Assembly: GCA_001897515.1 (NCBI GenBank)
Contig: MKTA01000033.1
Location: forward strand, 62,001 to 126,000
DNA from: Bacteroidetes bacterium 41-46
Lineage (GTDB): Bacteria; Bacteroidota; Bacteroidia; Bacteroidales; UBA932
Direction of reading: 5' to 3'
Length of the DNA: 64,000 bases
Shown piece by piece: positions 35,818 through 43,465 of the stretch (within the stretch, counting starts at the first letter, position 1; the number at the start of each line of letters is the position of its first letter). The notes below the pieces were generated by a model that worked only from the letters and a program-made list of their open reading frames with translations, was not told the DNA's origin and searched no databases. The position numbers and the translations under genes are program-made.

Positions 35818-36004
35818 ATCACAACTTAAGGTTATTGACTGCGGATTCACTATTCTCAGAGTAGATGATTATCCAAATATCAGGATTAAGTATAAGGATG
35901 AGGATCATAAAGATTGGCACACACTTGAGGTATTCCCTACTAAATCATCTAGGGATAAGGCTTTTAACGAATTATTAGAGCAGCCTCATTTTATCCAAGA
36001 TTAG
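35807..36004 (+). CDS. Hypothetical early phage protein
   Basis: The 65-residue protein (MDSRSQLKVIDCGFTILRVD) has a beta-strand-rich core with KYKDEDHKDWHTLEVFPTKS. No family is recognised. It is packed in the early operon with an 11-nt overlap with the preceding gene. Confidence 0.55.
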   Translation: MDSRSQLKVIDCGFTILRVDDYPNIRIKYKDEDHKDWHTLEVFPTKSSRDKAFNELLEQPHFIQD

Positions 36005-36015
36005 GTCCTTTAGAT

Positions 36016-36144
36016 ATGAAGTATCAAATTTCATTTTTGCAGTACAGGAGATCCGCGAGGTCCGGGATGAAAGCAGACATGTCAGTAACCCCGGCCCCCG
36101 GTCTTTTTATTACACTAATATGTTTTCAGGATGAATCCCGTTGA
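36016..36144 (+). CDS. Possible 42-residue phage protein
   Basis: An open frame from ATG 36016 encodes MKYQISFLQYRRSARS, then a KADMSVTPAPG segment and a hydrophobic end. The RRSARSxMKADMSVTPAPG phrase resembles short frames I have seen in Bacteroides mobile elements. It fills an otherwise empty gap and overlaps the next gene by 14 nt. It may not be translated. Confidence 0.35.
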   Translation: MKYQISFLQYRRSARSGMKADMSVTPAPGLFITLICFQDESR

Positions 36145-36406
36145 TTCTATTGTATTAGTCATGGGAATCTGCTTGATAACACTTGCATTAACATGTTTTA
36201 TGAGCACTAAGAAGAGTAGGATCAGAAGAGAGCTGAAAGAGGCGCTTGATAGTTGTTGGTTTGTGTCAGATAGTGACAAAGACAAGGCAATAGAGTTGGT
36301 TAAATCAACTTTCCCCAGGGCAAAATTTGCCTTTAAAACAGACTGGCAAAATGTTGAAACAAATATCATCACGTATGCTAAGGTAAAAGCAATAATTAAC
36401 AGCTAA
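36131..36406 (+). CDS. Small membrane-anchored phage protein
   Basis: The 91-residue protein has one N-terminal membrane helix (SIVLVMGICLITLALTCFM, about 5-23) and a charged cytoplasmic domain with DSDKDKAIELVKSTFPRAKF. No family is recognised. It sits in the early operon and could act at the inner membrane. Confidence 0.6.
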   Translation: MNPVDSIVLVMGICLITLALTCFMSTKKSRIRRELKEALDSCWFVSDSDKDKAIELVKSTFPRAKFAFKTDWQNVETNIITYAKVKAIINS

Positions 36407-36410
36407 AGCT

Positions 36411-36710
36411 ATGACAAAACAAGAATTTTTGGCATTCAAAAACGGAACTACAATTGACCACAGCACCGCCAATGAAAGCAACCCGCCTGTTATCGGTAGT
36501 GCCTTATTGCCAGCAATTGGTCAAATAGTAGTCGCTGATGTCAAGTTAACTCGCAATTGGCCAATTTGTTTGGGTGGTTTAAAAATCAGTTACAAAAAAA
36601 TGCTTGTAAAAAGAATTAAATGCACATCAAATTCTAAAGGGTGGCAATGGTCAGGAGCTAATTCAGACACATTTATTAACGGTGATATCGTTTCGTGGCA
36701 TTGCCGCTAA
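36411..36710 (+). CDS. Hypothetical phage protein
   Basis: The 99-residue protein (MTKQEFLAFKNGTTIDHSTA) is beta-rich and ends with GWQWSGANSDTFINGDIVSW. I do not recognise a family. It begins 4 nt after the previous stop. Function is unknown. Confidence 0.6.
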   Translation: MTKQEFLAFKNGTTIDHSTANESNPPVIGSALLPAIGQIVVADVKLTRNWPICLGGLKISYKKMLVKRIKCTSNSKGWQWSGANSDTFINGDIVSWHCR

Positions 36711-36742
36711 CTTACTTATATGTACAAAAGGTGCATAAATAC

Positions 36743-36764
36743 AACCATCAAATAACCATCAAAT
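36743..36764 (+). repeat. Two tandem 11-bp repeats (AACCATCAAAT)
   Basis: AACCATCAAAT at 36743-36753 is followed without a gap by the same bases at 36754-36764, ending 9 nt before the ATG at 36774. The 11-bp period places copies on the same helix face. It may be a regulator site or a simple duplication. Confidence 0.7.
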
Positions 36765-36773
36765 AAAAATATT

Positions 36774-37004
36774 ATGAAAGAGGTTAAACAAATCGATGTA
36801 AAAGTTTCATATAGAGTGTGTCTTCATGACATAAAAGTTCCAAATATAGTTCTTGAACAATTATTGAAGATCCAAGACCAATGTTTTGAATTTGATCCTT
36901 TTCATACAGATTATTCAGAAGCAGCAGAATGGCTAAGGAATCATATAGATGAAGATGATTTAGATAATCTAGAGTATGAAATATCAGACATACAAGAAAA
37001 ATAA
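36774..37004 (+). CDS. Small acidic phage protein
   Basis: The 76-residue protein (MKEVKQIDVKVSYRVCLHDI) is acidic, with a C-terminal EDDLDNLEYEISDIQEK. No family is recognised. It follows the 11-bp tandem repeats and is 3 nt from the next gene. Function is unknown. Confidence 0.55.
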   Translation: MKEVKQIDVKVSYRVCLHDIKVPNIVLEQLLKIQDQCFEFDPFHTDYSEAAEWLRNHIDEDDLDNLEYEISDIQEK

Positions 37005-37007
37005 ATT

Positions 37008-37199
37008 ATGATAGCAACAGTAAAGTATCAAATAGCAACCTACTCAGGTGAGGTTAAAGTTAATTGTAATGAGAATGATGAAGATGAGTACATCATTGCA
37101 CTGGCAAAAAGAATAGTAACTCGAAGAGCTGGTGGTTCACTGCCTTTCGGTTATGAGAATTGGAAAGTATATGAAAAGAACAGAGGTTATGAAGATTAA
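37008..37199 (+). CDS. Small phage protein
   Basis: The 63-residue protein (MIATVKYQIATYSGEVKVNC) contains NENDEDEYIIALAKRIV and LPFGYENWKVYE. The pattern is like short beta-rich phage proteins of unknown role. Its end overlaps the broken gene downstream by 29 nt. Confidence 0.55.
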   Translation: MIATVKYQIATYSGEVKVNCNENDEDEYIIALAKRIVTRRAGGSLPFGYENWKVYEKNRGYED

Positions 37200-37457
37200 A
37201 AATGTAATCATATCAAGAAAATTGCGCAGGGAAATGACACAGCCAGAGAAAGGTCTTATAAAAGCAACCGCAACCTTTAAAGAAATTGAATAAAAATTAA
37301 TTATATAGCAAAAGATGAATTAAATATAGCATTTCCTGAAGATTTAAGGAAATGCAGAGAGCAGGCTAAGAAGCTTGCAAGTTTTGGGAGCCTTGAGGGT
37401 AGAGTCCCTGTTAGAATTGATTCAAGGACAACAATATATAAAAAAGTTAAGTCATGA
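37171..37457 (+). pseudogene. Small phage gene split by a -1 frame change
   Basis: A first frame (37171-37293, 40 residues) ends KATATFKEIE. The next frame, one base back, is open from 37290 to 37457 and reads KINYIAKDELNIAFPEDL, later GRVPVRIDSRTTIYKKVKS, clearly protein-like but with no ATG, GTG or TTG. Its stop overlaps the next start as ATGA, typical of a real gene. Joining the frames near 37288 gives about 95 residues. It may be a mutation, a sequence error, or a rare start codon (ATT). Confidence 0.5.
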
Positions 37458-37798
37458 AAACGCTTGAATCGGTAAGTAATCAGATGAAGGACCTTCAGAA
37501 TCAATTTGCTTATACAAACGATAAGTCCAAGCGCAGATCTCTGCAGGCTTCTTTCGCCAGGCTCAAGCCTGTACTATTAATACTTCAGTCCGGGATTACT
37601 GAAGAATCACTAAGAATGCAGCTTCTCTCTCAGGAGCAGAGGCTTGAAGCAGTTACTTCAAGGATTAATGATCAGGTTGAAGAGATGGAAAAGAAAGGAT
37701 CCTTAGGTACTTACGCTTATCGCAAGAAGCTTGAATCTGATTACAATGTCAGTGATATAGAGTCAAGGATAGAGTTATTATGTTACATATTGAACTAA
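37454..37798 (+). CDS. Coiled-coil hypothetical phage protein
   Basis: The 114-residue protein is helical and charged, with SNQMKDLQNQFAYTNDKSKR at the start and repeated heptad-like stretches (SQEQRLEAVTSRINDQVEE). No family is recognised. It is followed 6 nt later by the probable replication protein, so a role in that process is possible. Confidence 0.65.
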   Translation: MKTLESVSNQMKDLQNQFAYTNDKSKRRSLQASFARLKPVLLILQSGITEESLRMQLLSQEQRLEAVTSRINDQVEEMEKKGSLGTYAYRKKLESDYNVSDIESRIELLCYILN

Positions 37799-37804
37799 CC
37801 AGTT

Positions 37805-39157
37805 ATGATAATACAATTACCATATATTGATACAGACAACCATTTTGCTGCTATAATGTCCTTATATGACGCTAAGGCTGCTGACTATAATACGATGGTT
37901 ACAATAGACAGAGATAAAGGAGACAGGAGCAGGCAATATCTCAAGAGTGCTCATAGAGAGCTTTACAGGGAGCTTATCTTCTCACTTAAGTCAAGAATGA
38001 ACTCATCGCTCTTTGTGATGCGTAATGCCCCGGAATTGCTTAAAATGGAGGCATTGTCTCCACTTGTGCTGGCCACGAACAGGAAAAGGTTATCTTCTTT
38101 CACTCGTAAGTCAGAAGCAACTATATACCGACTAACGGAGCGACTTATTGATGCCAGGATTATCCTTGAGAAAGTAAATCACGGCACTCAGAGGGACTAT
38201 GATCTTTTCATGAACCCTGAGATGGTTCCCGTTTCTGATCATAAAAACGAGGATTTTAATCCGCTTCTCTTTATTTTGAAAAACTCAATAGACATTACGA
38301 TTCAGCGTACATTGCGTTCAATTTGCACGCCATGTTCTAGTAACTTGAACTTCCTTAATAAAAAAATAATCACAGGGAACCTTCAGGAACACGAAGAGGT
38401 ATCGGCTGCGCCGATGACTAACAATGAACAATCTGGAACTTCTTACAAGAACACAGGAGATCCGCAAGGATCTTTCGAGGACCTCCTTGCCCTGAACATT
38501 GCGAAAATTAACACATCGGACAATAAAGGTTTAGTGGTTAATGCTTTTGGGGTGGCAATTTCTCCACAATCAACTGCGAAAATTAACACATTGGATGAAT
38601 ATGGTCAGAAGATAGAGGCACTTCGCAGGAGAGAAGAGGAGAGGACCAGGCGATACGCCATTATGCTTGTTGAATTTGTTATCTCAGTATTATTTTCCGG
38701 CAGATCTATCTATAAATCAGAGAGAGATAAAGCATACCGGTTTGGAGAGTTTTACTTTCAGAAATTTAATTCAGAGGTTGATTGTGAAAGGGCTATGGAG
38801 CAATACAGGGAGCGAGTCAGATTGGTTCAGCGATATCTTGAGAGTAACAAAGCATTTTCTTTCGATAATATCTGGCCGGCGAGGTACATGGATCCTGAAA
38901 ATTATACTTCCGGTTTCATCATGACTCAGAAATGGCTCAAAAAGCACCGGGATTATTTAGATCTCCAATTTAAAACTCGTAAACTCAAGACAGAGCAGCA
39001 AATGCTATCATATGCTCTTAAGCGACTTGAGCAAGAGTATCGCAATAAATCGGCATTTGTTTACTGGAGATCTTATCTTCTTAATAAAGCTCCGGGAAAG
39101 ATCCAGGAATATGAGCACGCTGCAGTGGCAATATTGCATCAGAAGTCAATAAAATAG
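37805..39157 (+). CDS. Probable phage replication-initiation protein
   Basis: The 450-residue protein has an N-terminal winged-helix-like region (SSFTRKSEATIYRLTERLID near residue 100), a less ordered middle (about 195-270) and a basic helical C-terminal half. This plan, with short direct repeats inside the gene, resembles phage replisome organisers such as lambda O. No helicase, primase or polymerase motif is seen. It is the largest early gene. The assignment is an inference from layout, not from a recognised family. Confidence 0.5.
   Translation: MIIQLPYIDTDNHFAAIMSLYDAKAADYNTMVTIDRDKGDRSRQYLKSAHRELYRELIFSLKSRMNSSLFVMRNAPELLKMEALSPLVLATNRKRLSSFTRKSEATIYRLTERLIDARIILEKVNHGTQRDYDLFMNPEMVPVSDHKNEDFNPLLFILKNSIDITIQRTLRSICTPCSSNLNFLNKKIITGNLQEHEEVSAAPMTNNEQSGTSYKNTGDPQGSFEDLLALNIAKINTSDNKGLVVNAFGVAISPQSTAKINTLDEYGQKIEALRRREEERTRRYAIMLVEFVISVLFSGRSIYKSERDKAYRFGEFYFQKFNSEVDCERAMEQYRERVRLVQRYLESNKAFSFDNIWPARYMDPENYTSGFIMTQKWLKKHRDYLDLQFKTRKLKTEQQMLSYALKRLEQEYRNKSAFVYWRSYLLNKAPGKIQEYEHAAVAILHQKSIK
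38500..38591 (+). repeat. Two 17-bp direct repeats inside the replication-type gene
   Basis: TGCGAAAATTAACACAT occurs at 38500-38516 and 38575-38591, 75 bp apart, and both copies encode AKINT. They sit in the less ordered middle part of the protein, where lambda-like phages keep their origin iterons. They could be origin sites. Confidence 0.5.
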
Positions 39158-39183
39158 CATATAACGTCAATAAATTAACCAAT

Positions 39184-39432
39184 ATGTCAAACTTCGGAAA
39201 CGAGCAGTCAAAATTTAAAATGATCATCTATCTGAAATCAGGTGATCGGCAGACCTACTATTCCCTTTTAAACGAAGAGAAAAAGAGTGATGAAATGGCC
39301 CTGAGAGGAATGAAGAGAAGACTCCTTGAAAATCGCTTTAAAGGGAAGTATCAAACAGCGTTAATCTATAATAGATTTTCGGATAAACTTATTGAGAAAT
39401 TCATCAACGGAAAAATGGAGACAGCTTTATGA
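39184..39432 (+). CDS. Hypothetical phage protein
   Basis: The 82-residue basic protein (MSNFGNEQSKFKMIIYLKSG) contains RGMKRRLLENRFKGKYQ and ends in a helix. No family is recognised. Its stop overlaps the next gene by four bases, so both are translated together. Confidence 0.65.
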   Translation: MSNFGNEQSKFKMIIYLKSGDRQTYYSLLNEEKKSDEMALRGMKRRLLENRFKGKYQTALIYNRFSDKLIEKFINGKMETAL

Positions 39433-39905
39433 TTACAACCAAAATTCAAGTTCAACAGCATCTTGCAGAATATATAATCGGCAAGTATGGCGCTAGGATG
39501 AATAATCCTGTAACTTTACCAGACAACATTGATCTATATCATGTTTTATGGGACTTAATGAGCAAAAGACCGGAATCTCATCCAATTGACAATGGAAATG
39601 TTGAGCTCGTGCTTCCTGATAGAAGAGAGGGTAAAAATCCAAGGATATACAATTATATTTCTGCCAGGGGAGCTAGGTTAATTCAATTCAAGATTGCCAC
39701 AATGCTTTGGACCGAATTACATGAAGAGTTGGATCATAACAAACATCGCTTGGGAGTGGAGTTTATTGACACTATCCATATTTTTTGCAATAAGTATAAT
39801 ATCACCGGTATAAGTGAAGATGCTATGTTAAAGAATTATTACAGGTGGAGAAATATAACCCGGCGCAGAAATAAAGAAAAACGCGCTTATTGTCGCCAAA
39901 ATTAA
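39429..39905 (+). CDS. Hypothetical phage protein, last gene before the late block
   Basis: The 158-residue protein (MITTKIQVQQHLAEYIIGKY) contains LDHNKHRLGVEFIDTIHIFC and a basic C-terminal tail NITRRRNKEKRAYC. No family is recognised. It is the last early gene and the 11-bp tandem repeats follow it. A role as regulator of late transcription is possible by position only. Confidence 0.65.
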   Translation: MITTKIQVQQHLAEYIIGKYGARMNNPVTLPDNIDLYHVLWDLMSKRPESHPIDNGNVELVLPDRREGKNPRIYNYISARGARLIQFKIATMLWTELHEELDHNKHRLGVEFIDTIHIFCNKYNITGISEDAMLKNYYRWRNITRRRNKEKRAYCRQN

Positions 39906-39956
39906 TTGAAAAATATTTGTACGACTTGGTGTATCGATTTGTCCGATTTGAGTGAC

Positions 39957-39996
39957 AAAACTGTATCAAAACTGTATCAAAACTGTATCAAAACTG
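39957..39996 (+). repeat. 11-bp tandem repeats at the early/late junction
   Basis: AAAACTGTATC is repeated at 39957-39967, 39968-39978 and 39979-39989, then a partial copy AAAACTG to 39996. The array ends 25 nt before the first late gene. One copy per helix turn puts all copies on one DNA face, as expected for cooperative binding of an activator or initiator. Confidence 0.85.
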
Positions 39997-40021
39997 CTCA
40001 GTCTTTAAAAATCAGATAATT

Positions 40022-40411
40022 ATGAGTGAAAAAATAGATCAATTAGGCAATAAAATATCAATTGTTCCTTTTTCTGATGTTACGTCAATAACCGGGAATA
40101 ATTTCACACTATCTTCTAGTAAGAATTTTAGGACTCTCTACACATTGAATGATTTGAATTTCGAACAGAAGCCAAATACTAGCGATGCCGGTAATTTATA
40201 TGTTCAGAATTTAATTGTTAATTGCAGAATCAATAATGAATTAATAAGGTTCTGTAATCAGGATCTTATGGTAATTCTTTATACTATGAGTTACAAACAG
40301 GTAATATGGGGTTCTAAGGACTTCCCGGTTAGGATTAAAATATCTCCTTTAGCATCATCTTTTAGTATGGAGCTTAATAGGTCGGCTCCTTTCCCTCTCG
40401 TTTTTGAATAG
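40022..40411 (+). CDS. Hypothetical phage protein, first of the late block
   Basis: The 129-residue protein (MSEKIDQLGNKISIVPFSDV) is beta-rich and has NEQKP-like loops with FPVRIKISPLASSFSMELN. It precedes the prohead protease and has no recognised family. A minor structural or head-associated protein is possible. Confidence 0.6.
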   Translation: MSEKIDQLGNKISIVPFSDVTSITGNNFTLSSSKNFRTLYTLNDLNFEQKPNTSDAGNLYVQNLIVNCRINNELIRFCNQDLMVILYTMSYKQVIWGSKDFPVRIKISPLASSFSMELNRSAPFPLVFE

Positions 40412-40437
40412 TCAGTCCTTTACACATATATAAGAGA

Positions 40438-40470
40438 GCAGCATATTTGTAAAAACAACAGATATGCTGC
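40438..40470 (+). promoter_or_regulatory. Hairpin covering the start codon of the protease gene
   Basis: GCAGCATAT (40438-40446) pairs perfectly with ATATGCTGC (40462-40470). The second arm contains the ATG at 40464. In mRNA this 9-bp stem with a 15-nt loop would hide the start codon. The loop end TTTG may also be part of a CATATTTG promoter-like box. Confidence 0.55.
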
Positions 40471-41375
40471 AATCGTATTTGGACCAAACGCTCAGCTTCT
40501 TTCGCTTAGCGACTTTATTAATTTCAGAAGATTCATTTAATGAATTACTTGTTAGGCTTGATTGTTTTGTTAAAAATAATTCTGAGCCGGAGCACTATTC
40601 CAAAATTGTCGCTGAACAGATACAATCATACCAGGAGAAATACGATTCAATTTTTCTTACAACTGACTATGATGATAGATCTATACCGGACAGTCTTGCT
40701 GTACACTACATTGATGGATTTATATCTCATGATAAAAACTGGTGGTATGCTTCTACGGAGCAGCTGCTTGAAGACATTGAAGCTGCAGAGTTAAATGAGA
40801 AAATTATTGGCCATCTACTGATAATAAATTCGCCTGGTGGAGAGAGTTACAATCTAGAGAATGTCAATAAACAAATAAGAGCCCTCAACAAGCCTGTGAT
40901 TTCTGCAGTTAAAAAAACTATGTGCAGCGCTGGTCTTTATCTAGGTGTTGCAGCTGATAAGGTCTATTGTGTTAACCGGTTTGATGTTGTTGGTTCAATC
41001 GGAACAATGATATCATATTGGGATTGCAAAAAAGCTATGGAGCAGTATGGATGGACCTTGGTAGAAGCTTATGCAACAAAGAGCACTCACAAAAATAAGA
41101 TTAATAAGGATGTAGAGGAGGGAAAGACTGATGAGTTTATAAAACGATTTCTGGATCCAATCCAGGAAGAATTTGAAAAAACAGTGAGACACTGCCGGCC
41201 TAAAGCATCTGAGTCAGCAGATGAAGCTCATGTATTTAACGGTGAGATCTTCTATGCAGAAGAGGCAATTCAATTTGGACTTATTGATGGTGTCAAGAGT
41301 ATGGATGAGATAATTACTGAGCTATATCAACTAGGTAAAGAATATCAAACAAGAAGCAAAATTTCAATCACTTAA
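40464..41375 (+). CDS. S49 family (SppA/ClpP-fold) prohead protease
   Basis: The 303-residue protein has the S49 signature region LLIINSPGGESYNLENVNK, followed by MCSAGLYLGVAADKVYCVNR, which holds the probable nucleophile Ser155, and VGSIGTMISYWD. There is no signal peptide, which excludes a host signal peptide peptidase and fits a phage head maturation protease acting on scaffold or capsid. It lies 11 nt before the capsid gene, as expected. Confidence 0.9.
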   Translation: MLQSYLDQTLSFFRLATLLISEDSFNELLVRLDCFVKNNSEPEHYSKIVAEQIQSYQEKYDSIFLTTDYDDRSIPDSLAVHYIDGFISHDKNWWYASTEQLLEDIEAAELNEKIIGHLLIINSPGGESYNLENVNKQIRALNKPVISAVKKTMCSAGLYLGVAADKVYCVNRFDVVGSIGTMISYWDCKKAMEQYGWTLVEAYATKSTHKNKINKDVEEGKTDEFIKRFLDPIQEEFEKTVRHCRPKASESADEAHVFNGEIFYAEEAIQFGLIDGVKSMDEIITELYQLGKEYQTRSKISIT

Positions 41376-41386
41376 TTTTTAATGAC

Positions 41387-43387
41387 ATGTTTAAAAAGAA
41401 CTTTGAGAAGGTCCTGAAAGCCTTGGGTTTAATGGACAAAGCAAAGAGCAAATCGCTCACAAAAGAGGACTGGACGAAGATCCAGGCGTCCTACAAAGAA
41501 ACCTTCGGGCGTGATTTCTACACAGACGCAAACGATGACAGCGAGGATGCGGATAAGGTAAAAGCATACGATTATGCAATGGGTATAGTCTCATCTGCAG
41601 AAGTAGATCCTGATGAAGAAGAGGAAGAGGAAGAAGAGGAAGTAGAGGAGAATGATTCCGAGTCAGAGTCAGAGGAAGAGGATGAAGAGGAAGTAGAGAA
41701 GAAGCCTAAGAAAAGCACAAAAAACCTGGGTAAAAAATTTGAAAAAATTGTGAATACAAACAAGAAACTTGCAAATCAAGTAAAATCACTCTCATCTAAG
41801 GCGTCTCCAGATCAACCTATTGATGTAAGAAGAGGAGCTATTGTTGGGTTGGGTGGATTCCATACTCCTAAATTCGCATTTGGCATCGACCATCCAATGT
41901 TCGCTGCAGAGAAACGCTGGAACCAGATACTCATGCATGGAAAAAACATTTCTCTGCAATCTGATCCTGACAGTGATACTTTCGAAAGTTTTCAATCAGA
42001 ATTTAAAACGTATGCAAAAGAGCTCTCAAAGAGAATGCAATCTTTGCATACTAACGGTCTTCTGAATGTTAAATCATTGAATACTGATGGTTCAATTGAC
42101 TATTCCGGACTTGCTGATGCAGGTCTTGGAGCTCAATATCTAGTTAGACGCCAGGATGCCCTCATCGCTCGTATAATAGCTCTTCCAACTGTATTTGGTG
42201 TATTTCCTCTTCGCTCTAATGTTCAGGATGGGGACTTGATCACTAACGCATTTTTTGGTGAGTTTTCTCAGGCATACCAGGAAGGCGAAATCTCAAAAGG
42301 AGGAATGGATCTTGTACCTGAGAAAGCAAAAGTTCATGACGTGATGTTCAAGACCCTCTTCAAATCAATGAAGTGGATTGAGACTCAGTATATCGGTTAC
42401 CTGAACACTGCAGGAAGTGATCCTGTTAAGTGGAATATGATTGAGTGGATGGTGCTTAACATTGCAACAGTTCTAAACAACGAGCGCAATGTACGTACAG
42501 TTCTGGGACACAGAGTTGAGCCTACTGCAGGTGTGAAAGGGCATTACCTACACTCATCTACAGGAGTAATACACAGACTCCTCTCGTATATTGAGAGTTT
42601 TCAGGTGCTTCCTTTCGATGACTCAGACTATGCAACATATACTTCTACTACGATGTGCTCAGTTGCTGAGGCATTTGCAGAAGAGGTTAATCAGGTGTTG
42701 CCTAATCTACTTGGAAGAGCCATCTACATGAACGAAAAGCATCGTCCATGGTATCTACAGAGCTACAGAACCATTTATGGTAAGGATTTGGACTTCACTG
42801 GGCCTAATGAGATGAAGCTCATGAATTATGACCTTCCAATCATTTGGGTTCCTAATATGGGTAACCTTAAGTTCATGTGGATAACTGAAATTGGAAATAT
42901 TCAGGCCCTTGAAAATGTGCCGGGTGAAATGTACAATACATATTTCGAGCGCAGGCTTGAGAATGTATGGGGATTCTCAACTTGGAAAGAGGGTACTGCT
43001 GCTGCTTATGCTGGTAAGCAGTTTGCTACTGCTGCTGCAATTGCAGCTGCCGGAAGAAAGGAGCAGGTGATTTTCATCAACAAGCCTGTTACTGTGCTAG
43101 CTAAAGATGCTACCACTGCAGATGGTTCAAAGAACTTCTGGTTTGTTACACAGGCAAACACTGCTGATGTTGCTCCTGCAAATCTTGAGATCACTGACAT
43201 CACAAATCCTGAAGAGGGTGTTGTGTATAAGATTGAGATTGGATCTGCAGATAATCCTCAGCATATCACTAAGGCACTGAAGTTCTCTCTCATTACAGAC
43301 GATTGGGAGCCTACTGCAGTTGGTGAGTGGATTAAATTTATCTATCGCAAGTCGGACAGCAAATTCCTGGAAGTTGCCAGATCATAA
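41387..43387 (+). CDS. Major capsid protein with acidic scaffold-like N-terminal arm
   Basis: The 666-residue protein follows the prohead protease. Residues 1-75 are helical and basic; residues 75-106 are almost all glutamate, aspartate and serine; a short coiled region (KKFEKIVNTNKKLANQVKSL) follows; and from about residue 145 a large alpha/beta domain begins. The N-terminal arm resembles a delta-domain or fused scaffold that the protease would remove. The capsid assignment rests on position, size and the fusion; no single fold motif proves it. A hairpin follows. Confidence 0.75.
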   Translation: MFKKNFEKVLKALGLMDKAKSKSLTKEDWTKIQASYKETFGRDFYTDANDDSEDADKVKAYDYAMGIVSSAEVDPDEEEEEEEEEVEENDSESESEEEDEEEVEKKPKKSTKNLGKKFEKIVNTNKKLANQVKSLSSKASPDQPIDVRRGAIVGLGGFHTPKFAFGIDHPMFAAEKRWNQILMHGKNISLQSDPDSDTFESFQSEFKTYAKELSKRMQSLHTNGLLNVKSLNTDGSIDYSGLADAGLGAQYLVRRQDALIARIIALPTVFGVFPLRSNVQDGDLITNAFFGEFSQAYQEGEISKGGMDLVPEKAKVHDVMFKTLFKSMKWIETQYIGYLNTAGSDPVKWNMIEWMVLNIATVLNNERNVRTVLGHRVEPTAGVKGHYLHSSTGVIHRLLSYIESFQVLPFDDSDYATYTSTTMCSVAEAFAEEVNQVLPNLLGRAIYMNEKHRPWYLQSYRTIYGKDLDFTGPNEMKLMNYDLPIIWVPNMGNLKFMWITEIGNIQALENVPGEMYNTYFERRLENVWGFSTWKEGTAAAYAGKQFATAAAIAAAGRKEQVIFINKPVTVLAKDATTADGSKNFWFVTQANTADVAPANLEITDITNPEEGVVYKIEIGSADNPQHITKALKFSLITDDWEPTAVGEWIKFIYRKSDSKFLEVARS

Positions 43388-43394
43388 GAGAACT

Positions 43395-43416
43395 GGCAGG
43401 GACTCCGGTCCCTGCC
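43395..43416 (+). terminator. Hairpin after the capsid gene
   Basis: GGCAGGGAC (43395-43403) pairs with GTCCCTGCC (43408-43416) around a TCCG loop, a UNCG-type stable tetraloop. Few T residues follow, so it may attenuate transcription or protect the capsid mRNA 3' end. Confidence 0.7.
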
Positions 43417-43465
43417 TTTGGTTTCAATTAATAAATCACAATCAATTTACTAATCGTAAGTAGAA

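Noticed and set aside
41572-41763. Serine-rich frame opposite the capsid acidic arm
   Set aside because: Mirror image of GAA/GAG codons; serine repeats are an artefact of the complementary strand.
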